Assembly (NCBI RefSeq): GCF_030227115.1
Contig: NZ_JASSUA010000002.1
Coordinates: forward strand, 186,001 to 250,000
From: Marinobacter sp. SS13-12
GTDB lineage: Bacteria; Pseudomonadota; Gammaproteobacteria; Pseudomonadales; Oleiphilaceae
Reading direction: 5' to 3'
DNA length: 64,000 bases
In this document: in pieces, positions 55,522 to 64,000 of the stretch
How the letters are laid out: the number at the start of each line of letters is the position of its first letter
Position numbering within the stretch: position 1 is the first letter of the stretch
Notes under the pieces: generated by a model
The model's input: the letters and a program-made list of their open reading frames with translations, nothing else
Databases searched by the model: none
What the model was told of the DNA's origin: nothing
Position numbers and translations under genes: made by a program

Positions 55522-58167
55522 GTGACCGAGCTACACCCCGAACTCCGAGAAAACGTGCGCATGCTGGGTGAGTTGCTGGGACAAAGTATCCAGCGCCAAC
55601 CTGGCCAGGACTGTTACGAGCTGATTGAAGAAGTGCGCGCGGCGGCCAAGGCAGATCGTCTGCAGGAAAGTGGTTCCGGTCAGCGTCTGGTCGCCCTGCT
55701 GGGAAAATTGCGTGATGACGAGTTGCTACCGGTAACCCGCGCCTTTAACCAGTTTCTCAACCTGGCCAACCTGGCTGAGCAGTATCATGGCATCCGACGT
55801 AAGCGCGGCCACCAGTCGGATCTGATGGTCGAATCCCTCAGCGAGGTATTCACTCGCCTCAAGAACGGTGGTGTCAGTGCGGAGGATCTGCACCGGCGGG
55901 TTGCCGACCTGCGTATAGAATACGTGCTCACCGCCCACCCGACGGAAGTGGCGCGTCGCACACTGATCATGAAATACGACGAGATGTCCGACTGCCTGGC
56001 CCGCCTGGATCATGATGACCTGATGCCCGCGGAGCGCGAGGAAATCGTGGACCGGTTGGCGCAGCTGGTCACCGAAGCATGGCACACGGACGAGATACGC
56101 CACGAGCGACCAACGGCGGTGGACGAAGCCAAGTGGGGATTTGCCGTTATCGAGAACAGTCTGTGGCAGGCCCTGCCGCGTTTTCTCCGTAGCCTTGACC
56201 TGTCGCTTTCCGAGGCTACGGGGAAGGGGCTGCCGCTGGAGGCTTCGCCAATCCGCATTGCCTCCTGGATGGGGGGTGACCGTGACGGCAACCCCAACGT
56301 CACCCATGAAGTAACTCGCAAAGTGTTTCTGCTGGGTCGGTGGATGGCCGCCGATCTTTATCTGCGGGATATCCAGGCGCTGCGTGCCGAACTTTCCATG
56401 TGGCAGGCCAGCGATGAATTGCGTGCAGTCACCGGGGATTCCCGCGAGCCCTATCGCATAGTGCTGGCAGGGCTGCGGGAAAAGCTGATCAAGACCCGGG
56501 ATTGGGCGGAAGCCAGCGTTGCCGGCGAGCCGGCGGATACCAAGGATATCCTGTTTGCCAACGAGGATTTCACCGGTCCCCTGGAGCTGTGTTATCGCTC
56601 CCTGGTTGAGTGCGGCCTGGAAACCATCGCCAACGGACCGCTGCTGGATACCATTCGCCGGGCTCACACCTTCGGTCTTCCGCTGATTCGCCTGGACATT
56701 CGTCAGGAAGCATCCCGCCATGCAGCGGCGGTTGCTGAAATGGTGGACTACCTGGGAATGGGCGACTACCTGTCGTGGTCAGAACAGGAGCGCCAGGACT
56801 TCCTGGTGCGTGAGCTCAAGGGTCGGCGCCCATTGGTACCAAGACACTGGCGGCCCTCGGAAGAGGTCGGCGAAGTGCTGGCAACCTGTGAGGTAGTGGC
56901 GCAACAGACACCAGAAGCCCTGGGCTCTTATGTCATTTCCATGGCCAGCAAACCGTCAGACGTACTGAATGTGATTCTGCTGCTGCGCGAAGCCGGCATG
57001 GAAAACCGGATGCGGGTGGTGCCGCTGTTCGAGACTCTTGATGACCTGCGTGGTGCACCAGACAGCATGGCGGCGCTTTATAATGTGGATTGGTACCGGG
57101 ATTATTGCGAGGGCCGCCAGGAAGTCATGATTGGCTACTCCGACTCGTCCAAGGATGCCGGCCAGATGATGGCTGCCTGGGCTCAGTACCAGGCCCAGGA
57201 ACAGCTGACGGAAGTTGCCACGGAGCACGGCATTCACCTGACGCTGTTCCATGGCCGTGGTGGCACTGTGGGCCGTGGCGGCGGTCCCGCCAACCGCGCG
57301 ATTCTGTCCCAGCCGCCGGGGTCGGTTAATGGCAGCTTCCGGATTACCGAGCAGGGCGAAATGATCCGCTTCAAGTTTGGCCTGCCCCGGCTGGCGGAGC
57401 AGAGCCTCACCCTCTATACCACGGCCGTGGTGGAGGCCACCCTGGCACCACCCCGTGGACCGGAACCGGAATGGCGCGAGGTCATGGACTGGCTGACGGA
57501 GCGGTCCCTGAAAGCTTACCGGGACGTGGTCCGGGATAACCCCGAGTTTGTTCCCTATTTCCGCCAGGTCACCCCTGAACAGGCCCTGGGCAAGCTGGCC
57601 CTCGGCAGCCGTCCGGCAAGACGCAAACCCGGCGGCGGCGTGGAAAGCCTGCGGGCCATTCCCTGGATATTCGCCTGGACCCAGATGCGCCTGATGCTGC
57701 CCAGTTGGCTGGGTAGCGACGTTGCCCTCGAAGAGGCTTTCCGCGAGGACCGTGTGCCGGTGCTGCGGGAAATGATGCAGAAATGGCCGTTCTTCAAGAC
57801 CTACGTGGATATGCTGGAAATGGTGCTGGCCAAATCTGATCTGCGAATTGCCAGCTACTATGAACAGACCCTGGTCAGCGACCCTGAATTGCTGGAGCTG
57901 GGCAGAAGCCTTCGGGAACGCCTGCAGGGTTGCATCCGCCACTTGCTGGAACTGAAGGAGCAGGAGACGCTCCTGGAACAGGAACCTGTATTTGCCCATT
58001 CCATGCGTGTACGTAATCCGTATACTGATCCGCTACACTACTTGCAGGCCGAACTGTTGAAACGCGACCGCGAAAGTGAAGGCAAAGGCGAAGTTCCGGA
58101 CATGGTAGAACGTGCCCTGAAGGTCACCATGGCAGGCATCTCGGCAGGTATGCGGAACACCGGATAA
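55522..58167 (+). CDS. ppc: Phosphoenolpyruvate carboxylase
   Basis: An 881-residue anaplerotic enzyme that carboxylates PEP to oxaloacetate. The catalytic His is in VLTAHPTEVARRTL near residue 137, the FHGRGGTVGRGGGPANRAI loop near 577 binds bicarbonate/PEP, and the C-terminus ends with SAGMRNTG, as in all bacterial PEPCs. IGYSDSSKDAG is a second signature. Translation starts at GTG with AGGA upstream. It is separated from the following gene by 25 bases. Confidence 0.96.
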   Translation: MTELHPELRENVRMLGELLGQSIQRQPGQDCYELIEEVRAAAKADRLQESGSGQRLVALLGKLRDDELLPVTRAFNQFLNLANLAEQYHGIRRKRGHQSDLMVESLSEVFTRLKNGGVSAEDLHRRVADLRIEYVLTAHPTEVARRTLIMKYDEMSDCLARLDHDDLMPAEREEIVDRLAQLVTEAWHTDEIRHERPTAVDEAKWGFAVIENSLWQALPRFLRSLDLSLSEATGKGLPLEASPIRIASWMGGDRDGNPNVTHEVTRKVFLLGRWMAADLYLRDIQALRAELSMWQASDELRAVTGDSREPYRIVLAGLREKLIKTRDWAEASVAGEPADTKDILFANEDFTGPLELCYRSLVECGLETIANGPLLDTIRRAHTFGLPLIRLDIRQEASRHAAAVAEMVDYLGMGDYLSWSEQERQDFLVRELKGRRPLVPRHWRPSEEVGEVLATCEVVAQQTPEALGSYVISMASKPSDVLNVILLLREAGMENRMRVVPLFETLDDLRGAPDSMAALYNVDWYRDYCEGRQEVMIGYSDSSKDAGQMMAAWAQYQAQEQLTEVATEHGIHLTLFHGRGGTVGRGGGPANRAILSQPPGSVNGSFRITEQGEMIRFKFGLPRLAEQSLTLYTTAVVEATLAPPRGPEPEWREVMDWLTERSLKAYRDVVRDNPEFVPYFRQVTPEQALGKLALGSRPARRKPGGGVESLRAIPWIFAWTQMRLMLPSWLGSDVALEEAFREDRVPVLREMMQKWPFFKTYVDMLEMVLAKSDLRIASYYEQTLVSDPELLELGRSLRERLQGCIRHLLELKEQETLLEQEPVFAHSMRVRNPYTDPLHYLQAELLKRDRESEGKGEVPDMVERALKVTMAGISAGMRNTG

Positions 58168-58192
58168 TGAAACGGACCACAGGAGTAACGCC

Positions 58193-59563
58193 GTGGCGTT
58201 AGCGGCAAGACTGGAAGGTTTTCTGACTCGCAAGGGCATCGCCTACCGTGAACTGGCGATTGATCAGGTGCTCAACTTCGATGCCGCGGTTATGGCGTCT
58301 GGTCGCTCGCAGGACGAGTTTATCCGTGCCACGCCGTTGATCGACATCAATGGCGTCGTCATGGCTGTCCATGGATACAACACCAGTCTCGATATGGATC
58401 TGGTCCACAAACTTACGGGCAGGCGCTTGCAACCACTGACCGCCCGCCAGTCCGCACGCCTGTTTGCAGACTGTGACCCGGGGTTCCAGCCACCGGTAGG
58501 CGCTGCCTATGACATACCGGTATTGGTCGATCAGGACGTACTGGGTTACTCGCGCACGCTGATGTGCTGTGGTACCGACAACACTCTGTTGGAACTCGAC
58601 CGCACGTCATTGGCCAGGGCATTGGCCGATGCAACACCGGGACACCTGGTGATTCGTGGCCAGAACAACGGAGAACGTGAGGCACTGACGCTGGAAGAGG
58701 TGGCCGATAAACTTCAGAAGTTATATCGCCTGCCGCCCATGCCGGCATTGGCATTACGTATTCTGAGGCTGACTGCCAACACCGAGGCCACCGCCCGGGA
58801 ACTGGCGGAGCTGATCGAGTTTGATCCGAGTCTGACGGCGCAGATCATGCGCTACGCCCGGTCAGCACTCTTCAACTATCCCGGCCAGATCAACTCCGTG
58901 CAGGAAGCGGTTACCCGTGTACTTGGCTTTGATCGCGTCGCCCACATAGCCCTGGGTATCGCGTCAGTCCGCGCTTTTGAAGTGCCCCGTCAGGGAATGC
59001 TGGGGATGGATCAGTTCTGGCGGCATTCGCTGTATTGCGCCTTCCTGTGCCAGCGTATGGCACCGAAGTGCAATGCTGACAAAGGGCTGGCCTATCTTTG
59101 CGGATTGCTGCACAACTTTGGCCTGTTACTGATCGGGCACCTGTTCCCACAGGAGTTCAACGAGCTCAACACCCTTCGCGAAGCCAATCCGGAAGCCAGC
59201 ATGCATTCACTGGAGCAGCAGGTATTCGGTGCCGATGACAACCAGCAGATGCTGGCCGTCGGCCATGGTGCCATTGGCGGTATTCTGCACCGGTTGTGGG
59301 AATTGCCGGATCCGGTCGTCAAGGCTGCGGGCATGCACCAGCACCAGGGATATCAGGGCGAGCATGAAAGCTATGTGCTGATGGTTCAGCTTGCCAACGG
59401 GTTGCTCAAGGAGAAGGGCATCGGGGATGAGTTCAACCCGGATGATCTGACTGCCCTGGCAACCCCCCTTGGGCTGACAGACGGCGATGTCACACTGCTC
59501 AGTGAGGAGATCGACAAGGTTTCCGGAGATCTGGACGCGTTGGCACTTTCCCTGTCATCCTGA
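58193..59563 (+). CDS. YbaK-like deacylase/HDOD fusion protein
   Basis: A 456-residue fusion. Residues 1-155 resemble the YbaK/ProX aminoacyl-tRNA deacylase fold (LVHKLTGRRLQPLTARQSARLFADCDPGFQPPVG in parts, and the final strand with GTDNTLLELDRTSL). Residues 165-400 form an HDOD domain (LYRLPPMPALALRILRLTANTEATARELAELIEFDPSLTAQIM in parts, then CGLLHNFGLLLIGHLFP). The residue aligning with the catalytic Lys of YbaK appears to be Arg45. The start is GTG with AGGAG eight bases upstream. The same fusion exists in related genera as I recall. It may be a signalling protein rather than an enzyme. Confidence 0.85.
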   Translation: MALAARLEGFLTRKGIAYRELAIDQVLNFDAAVMASGRSQDEFIRATPLIDINGVVMAVHGYNTSLDMDLVHKLTGRRLQPLTARQSARLFADCDPGFQPPVGAAYDIPVLVDQDVLGYSRTLMCCGTDNTLLELDRTSLARALADATPGHLVIRGQNNGEREALTLEEVADKLQKLYRLPPMPALALRILRLTANTEATARELAELIEFDPSLTAQIMRYARSALFNYPGQINSVQEAVTRVLGFDRVAHIALGIASVRAFEVPRQGMLGMDQFWRHSLYCAFLCQRMAPKCNADKGLAYLCGLLHNFGLLLIGHLFPQEFNELNTLREANPEASMHSLEQQVFGADDNQQMLAVGHGAIGGILHRLWELPDPVVKAAGMHQHQGYQGEHESYVLMVQLANGLLKEKGIGDEFNPDDLTALATPLGLTDGDVTLLSEEIDKVSGDLDALALSLSS

Positions 59564-59647
59564 CCCCGAATGCTTGCAGATGACAACCTGATGGTACCTT
59601 TTGGTGCATGCTACGGAGGTCCACTTTCTCTGAGGTGGCTGAGTTCG

Positions 59648-59653
59648 TATAAT
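59648..59653 (+). promoter_or_regulatory. Candidate adk promoter -10 box
   Basis: TATAAT with TTTCTC 17 bases upstream, in the 203-base gap before adk. The -35 match is weak. Nothing else in this gap was interpretable. Confidence 0.35.
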
Positions 59654-59745
59654 GCGCCTTCTTCGGCATGGCGCGTCGGGCTGTGGCCGGCGAGAGGCTG
59701 TCGCAAAGCCGCAGGGTTTTGCCACAGCTTTTCAAATGATAATGA

Positions 59746-60420
<675 letters not shown>

Positions 60421-60424
60421 CGGC

Positions 60425-61120
60425 GTGAAACTACTGGCACTGGATACCTCGTCCGAGGGCTGCTCGGCGGCTCTGTTGGTGGATGGCAGCGTGGCGGAGC
60501 GGTTTGAACTTGCTCCCCGGGGGCATACCCGGCTGCTGATGCCGATGGTCCGCGAGCTTCTTGCTGAACAGGGTCTGGTGCCCGCTGAGCTTGATGCCCT
60601 GGCATTTGCCTGTGGTCCGGGGTCTTTTACCGGTCTGCGAATTGCCACGGGGGTCGTTCAGGGCCTGGCCTATGGCCTTGACGTGCCTGTTGTTCCGGTG
60701 TCGTCACTGGCCGCCGTCGCGGCGGGTGCCATTGCCCGTTTCTCACTGTCTGACGGTGCCGGTATCGCGGTGGCGTTTGATGCCCGTATGGGCGAGGCCT
60801 ACTGGGCGTGCTATATCTGCCGGGCCGGCCAGCCAGAGCTGATGGGTGACGAGCAGGTATGTGCGCCGGAATCCGTTGCCCTGGTCTCGGGCAGTTCGGA
60901 CTGGTTTGGTGCTGGTCAGGGTTGGGCGTTGCGGGACAGCTTTCCGGCCGCCGTTACCGGCGCGATGACGAAAATCGATGCATCCCTGGTGCCCAGAGCT
61001 TCCCGAGTCGCTGAACTGGCCGCCCTTGCGTTTCATGAAGGTGCCGGTGTTTCTGCTGCAAAGGCCCAGCCTGTCTATATTCGCGACGAAGTTGCCTGGA
61101 AGAAACTCCCCGGCCGTTGA
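60425..61120 (+). CDS. tsaB: tRNA t6A modification protein TsaB
   Basis: A 231-residue ASKHA-fold partner of TsaD in making N6-threonylcarbamoyladenosine at tRNA position 37. LLALDTSSEGCSAAL begins the protein and FACGPGSFTGLRIATGVVQGLAYGLDVPVVPVSSL (in parts) is the family signature. TsaB lacks its own catalytic metal site and scaffolds the TsaBDE complex. It starts at GTG. uppP follows 33 bases later. Confidence 0.94.
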   Translation: MKLLALDTSSEGCSAALLVDGSVAERFELAPRGHTRLLMPMVRELLAEQGLVPAELDALAFACGPGSFTGLRIATGVVQGLAYGLDVPVVPVSSLAAVAAGAIARFSLSDGAGIAVAFDARMGEAYWACYICRAGQPELMGDEQVCAPESVALVSGSSDWFGAGQGWALRDSFPAAVTGAMTKIDASLVPRASRVAELAALAFHEGAGVSAAKAQPVYIRDEVAWKKLPGR

Positions 61121-61153
61121 TAACCTCCCCGCTACCACCCGGAAACACTGCCC

Positions 61154-61951
61154 ATGGAACTGTGGCACATTATTGTATTGGCTGTTATTCAGGGGCTGAC
61201 GGAATTTCTTCCGATCAGCAGCTCCGCTCACCTGATTCTGCCGTCGCAGATTCTGGGCTGGCCGGATCAGGGCCTCGCCTTTGATGTGGCGGTGCACGTG
61301 GGCACCCTGGCGGCGGTGGTCTGGTACTTCCGCAAGGAAGTTGTCAGGCTCACCGTTGCCTGGGCAGGAGATACCGCCCGTGGCCGGGTGGGGCAGGACA
61401 GCGGGCTTGCCTGGGCGGTTATCGCCGGTACTGTTCCGGCCGGTCTGGCAGGGATCCTGCTCAACGATTTTATCGAGTCCTCCCTGCGTTCGGGGCTGGT
61501 TATTGCCGCCTCTACCGTCGGCTTTGGCCTCGTGCTCTGGTGGTCGGATGCGGTAGGGCGCCGTGCCCGGGAATTGCCATCCCTGACCATGAAAGATGCC
61601 GTGATCATCGGGTTGGCCCAGGCGCTGGCTCTGATTCCCGGCACCTCCCGCTCCGGTATAACCATCACCGCTGCACTGTTCCTGGGCTTTGGCCGGGAGG
61701 CAGCGGCACGCTTTTCGTTCCTGCTCTCTATTCCGCTGATCCTCGCCGCCGGCCTGTTGAAGACGCTCGAACTGGTGGAGCAGGGTGGGGCAACCGACTG
61801 GGCTGCCATTGCACTGGGCGCTGCGCTGTCGTTTGTCAGCGCGGTGATCTGTATCCACCTGTTCCTGAAGTTTCTTGAGCGGCTCGGCCTGATGCCGTTT
61901 GTCATCTACCGGATGGTGCTTGGTGTGTTGCTGATTGTCATGCTGTGGTAG
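61154..61951 (+). CDS. uppP: Undecaprenyl-diphosphatase
   Basis: A 265-residue polytopic membrane enzyme (BacA family) that recycles undecaprenyl diphosphate for peptidoglycan and other envelope polymers; it is a known cause of low-level bacitracin resistance when overexpressed. The active site shows GLTEFLPISSSAHL near residues 14-27 and the second motif ALIPGTSRSGITITAALFLGF near 158. Seven or eight membrane helices are evident. Length is typical. Confidence 0.95.
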   Translation: MELWHIIVLAVIQGLTEFLPISSSAHLILPSQILGWPDQGLAFDVAVHVGTLAAVVWYFRKEVVRLTVAWAGDTARGRVGQDSGLAWAVIAGTVPAGLAGILLNDFIESSLRSGLVIAASTVGFGLVLWWSDAVGRRARELPSLTMKDAVIIGLAQALALIPGTSRSGITITAALFLGFGREAAARFSFLLSIPLILAAGLLKTLELVEQGGATDWAAIALGAALSFVSAVICIHLFLKFLERLGLMPFVIYRMVLGVLLIVMLW

Positions 61952-62044
61952 AGAGCAGAACAAAATGTGACCAGCCAGCTTTTAAAACCGGGTTAAATCT
62001 TTCATAATCCGGGTTCAGTTATAACCACAACCGGTGTGCCTGAA

Positions 62045-62407
62045 ATGATTGGTGGTGTAAATCCTAACAGCGGCCTTCCGTTCCAGTCCGGCAATAACAG
62101 CCCGGTCAGGGAACGCAGTGATGTGGCCCGTGCACCAGCGACAGCGCCGGATAACAACAGCGATGCGGTCCGGCGGGACCTCTCGGACACCCGTTCCCGT
62201 AATGCCGAAGCTCGGCCAATACCTTCCGCAGAGTCCCTTGAGCGGCGCATTGAAGCCCGCCAGGCGGCAGAAGATGTTAGGCTGGAGCGTTTTCGCGCCG
62301 ACGAAGTACCCCTGAATACCTCAAGAGCCTTATCCACATTTGCCGATGTGGCCGCCCGGGGCGATGCCCCTGATAATGTCCTGGCCGGCATCGATATTCT
62401 GGTTTGA
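62045..62407 (+). CDS. Small predicted-disordered protein upstream of rsmJ
   Basis: A 120-residue protein I do not recognise. It begins MIGGVNPNSGLPFQSGNNS, is rich in Arg, Asp, Asn and Ala, and carries one likely long charged helix (AESLERRIEARQAAEDVRLERF, in two parts) before a short C-terminal domain LSTFADVAARGDAPDNVLAGIDILV (also in parts). No signal peptide or membrane segment is seen. Its stop overlaps the rsmJ ATG (TGATG), so translation is probably coupled. A CATAAT box at about 62002-62007 could drive it. Conserved codon-like composition makes it a plausible gene. Confidence 0.6.
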   Translation: MIGGVNPNSGLPFQSGNNSPVRERSDVARAPATAPDNNSDAVRRDLSDTRSRNAEARPIPSAESLERRIEARQAAEDVRLERFRADEVPLNTSRALSTFADVAARGDAPDNVLAGIDILV

Positions 62408-63216
62408 TGTCTCCCCCGAACAGCCCCCCTGAACTCGCCGTTGCCTGCAGCCCCCTGGGTGATGGCCTTGCTGCGAAGCTGATGGCTGAACAACTCTCGC
62501 TGCCGTTTCTTGGTACGGTGCGCCCACGCGATGTCCGGGATTATCCGATGCTACTGTTTTCCGATGAAAACGGCCTTGGCCTGCAGGTAACTGGCAAAGG
62601 GGCCCCGGGCCCGGTCCGGGCAGAATTCGTAACGGGAAAGGCGGGATATCGCAGAGAGCATGGCGGCGGTACCGGCCAGCTGATCGCTAAAGCGGTTGGC
62701 CTGCAGAAAACAAGGCAAGCGCTGCATGTTCTGGATGCGACTGCCGGCCTTGGTCAGGACGCGTTTGTGCTGGCGTCCCTGGGCTGCAAGGTGACGCTTT
62801 TCGAGCGCTCACCGGTTATACATGCGTTGCTCAGTGATGGTCTTGCCAGGGCCGCCCTGAACGAGCAGAGCGCGCCGTTGGCTGCGCGCATGGCGCTGCA
62901 GCCGGGGAACAGTATTGACTGGCTTGGGCGGGCGGAGAAAGGTGCAGTGGATGTCGTTTACCTGGACCCGATGTTTCCCCACCGGGACAAATCGGCACTG
63001 GTAAAAAAAGAGATGCAGGTATTCCGCACGGTGGTGGGTGACGACGACGATTCCCCCGAACTGCTGGCAGCGGCTCTGGCAGTGGCAACCTACCGGGTGG
63101 TCGTCAAGCGCCCCCGCAAGGCCGGCCCGGTGAGCGGCCCGGAGCCGACCACCCGTACTGAGGGTAAAAGCAGCCGCTATGATATCTATTCCATCAAGGC
63201 GCTACCCGGCAGTTAA
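62407..63216 (+). CDS. rsmJ: 16S rRNA (guanine1516-N2)-methyltransferase
   Basis: A 269-residue SAM-dependent enzyme for 16S rRNA. The SAM motif VLDATAGLGQDAFVLASLGC is near residue 110 and the catalytic YLDPMFPHRDKSALVKK near 183. The N-terminal LPFLGTVRPRDVRDYPMLL and FVTGKAGYRREHGGGTGQLIAKAVG (in parts) match RsmJ (YhiQ). The ATG at 62407 overlaps the stop of the preceding gene. Confidence 0.92.
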   Translation: MSPPNSPPELAVACSPLGDGLAAKLMAEQLSLPFLGTVRPRDVRDYPMLLFSDENGLGLQVTGKGAPGPVRAEFVTGKAGYRREHGGGTGQLIAKAVGLQKTRQALHVLDATAGLGQDAFVLASLGCKVTLFERSPVIHALLSDGLARAALNEQSAPLAARMALQPGNSIDWLGRAEKGAVDVVYLDPMFPHRDKSALVKKEMQVFRTVVGDDDDSPELLAAALAVATYRVVVKRPRKAGPVSGPEPTTRTEGKSSRYDIYSIKALPGS

Positions 63217-63237
63217 TGTACCCGTAACGCCACATAC

Positions 63238-64000
63238 TCAGGCCCCGAGCATGGTCACCTGCTGGATGGCCTGGCGTTTTTCCACGCTCAGAACCAGTCG
63301 GGCGTCTTCTGCAACTTCATCAAGACCTTCGCTGTAGCACAGCAGCCCGTTTTCGTCGGTGGTGATCACGCCATTGTGCTGCATGTTGGCAATAAAGCTG
63401 CGGAACAGGGTTTTATCAAAGAATTCCGGGGCATTGAGGCCAAACAGAATCGACATGCGCTCGGCCAGCAGGGTGCTCTGCTCTTCCAGCTCGGTGGCAG
63501 TGATCTTGCCAGAACCGTACTTGCGCAGTATGCCGATGGCAATATGGTAGCGCTCCAGCGTCTGGATAATGAATCGCGACAGTATCCGTAGACGAAGCAT
63601 GGCATCGGTGCCCTCTTCGGGGCGGCTGATCCTGTCATCGTCTTCCTCGAAAAGCAGGCCCCTGGACACCAGCACGTCGATCCACTGATTGACAACACCG
63701 GCAATATCGTCCGGATGATACTTCAGGAACAGCTCTGATCTGAGGTAGGGGTAGGCAACGCTGGCAAGGAACTCGATCTTCTCCCTGCGCAGTGACTGCT
63801 TGTTCTCGAACAGGCTGGCGATCAGTGACGGCAGGGCGAACAGATGCTGAATATTGTTGCGATAGTAGGTCATCAATATGGCGTTGCTGCCTTCCAGGGC
63901 AATGATGTCGCCAAGCTTCTGGGGCTGGCGGGTAACCAGCCCCATGTTCTCACAGTAGGCCACCCAGTCCCTGCCATTGCCTTCCGGCAACGTGATGGTC
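63238..64000 (-). CDS. plsB: Glycerol-3-phosphate acyltransferase PlsB (C-terminal part)
   Basis: The frame runs off the right edge; only the last 254 codons or so are visible, and the acyltransferase core (HX4D block) lies outside. The visible part matches the C-terminal region of E. coli PlsB, for example TYYRNNIQHLFALPSLIASLF, SVAYPYLRSELFLKYHPDDI and LFGLNAPEFFDKTLFRSF. PlsB makes lysophosphatidic acid at the inner membrane, the first step of phospholipid synthesis. The stop is 22 bases from convergent rsmJ. Confidence 0.93.
   Translation of the reverse strand, partial: TITLPEGNGRDWVAYCENMGLVTRQPQKLGDIIALEGSNAILMTYYRNNIQHLFALPSLIASLFENKQSLRREKIEFLASVAYPYLRSELFLKYHPDDIAGVVNQWIDVLVSRGLLFEEDDDRISRPEEGTDAMLRLRILSRFIIQTLERYHIAIGILRKYGSGKITATELEEQSTLLAERMSILFGLNAPEFFDKTLFRSFIANMQHNGVITTDENGLLCYSEGLDEVAEDARLVLSVEKRQAIQQVTMLGA

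Overview
The window looks like a core chromosomal segment of a GC-rich marine gammaproteobacterium, most likely Marinobacter or a close relative. This is inferred from protein similarity and gene order recalled from memory, not from a database search. It is almost entirely housekeeping DNA: no insertion sequence, prophage, CRISPR array, rRNA or tRNA gene was seen. About 58 protein genes are supported. One is cut at each edge: an OlsB-like acyltransferase on the left and plsB on the right.

Layout. 1-3.4 kb: a GNAT acyltransferase (minus strand) diverges from an RstA/RstB-type two-component system. 3.5-8.5 kb: glpK, argF with a trailing orphan ABC ATPase, grxD and a TonB-like protein. 8.5-13.8 kb: a minus-strand block with a DUF1631 protein, a Yip1-family membrane protein, a CorB-like CBS protein and YpjD. 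14-17.5 kb: ffh, rpsP, rimM, trmD and rplS (SRP, ribosome, tRNA methylation). 17.6-28 kb: xerD, dsbC, hom, thrC, recJ, prfB (programmed +1 frameshift), lysS and ung. 28.2-32.5 kb: a minus-strand group with an HDOD protein, ygfZ, ygfX, sdhE and nadB. 32.6-37 kb: the envelope-stress operon rpoE-rseA-rseB-rseC-mucD with a candidate sigma-E autoregulatory promoter. 37.1-39.9 kb: a CHASE-PAS-GGDEF-EAL protein. 40-46 kb: lepA-lepB-DUF4845-rnc-era-recO-pdxJ. 46-54.6 kb: a GacS/BarA-type hybrid kinase (minus), then cysM, rlmD, relA and mazG. 54.7-64 kb: two small paralogous proteins facing each other, ppc, a YbaK-HDOD fusion, adk, tsaB, uppP, a small disordered protein, rsmJ and the C-terminal half or less of plsB.

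How the genes fit together. The left and middle parts carry classic conserved clusters for ribosome biogenesis, protein export, the RF2/Lys-tRNA translation block and the sigma-E envelope-stress circuit. Regulatory proteins are plentiful: RstAB-like, RpoE/RseABC, GacS-like, RelA, a cyclic-di-GMP protein and two HDOD proteins.

I see no convincing new multi-gene system. The least explained parts are the 588-base recJ-prfB gap, which holds three different palindromic repeat families (one with a second, inverted copy 4 kb away between ung and the HDOD gene); the convergent pair of small paralogues; the YbaK-HDOD fusion with a changed catalytic position; and the cluster of direct and inverted repeats between the OlsB-like gene and rstA.
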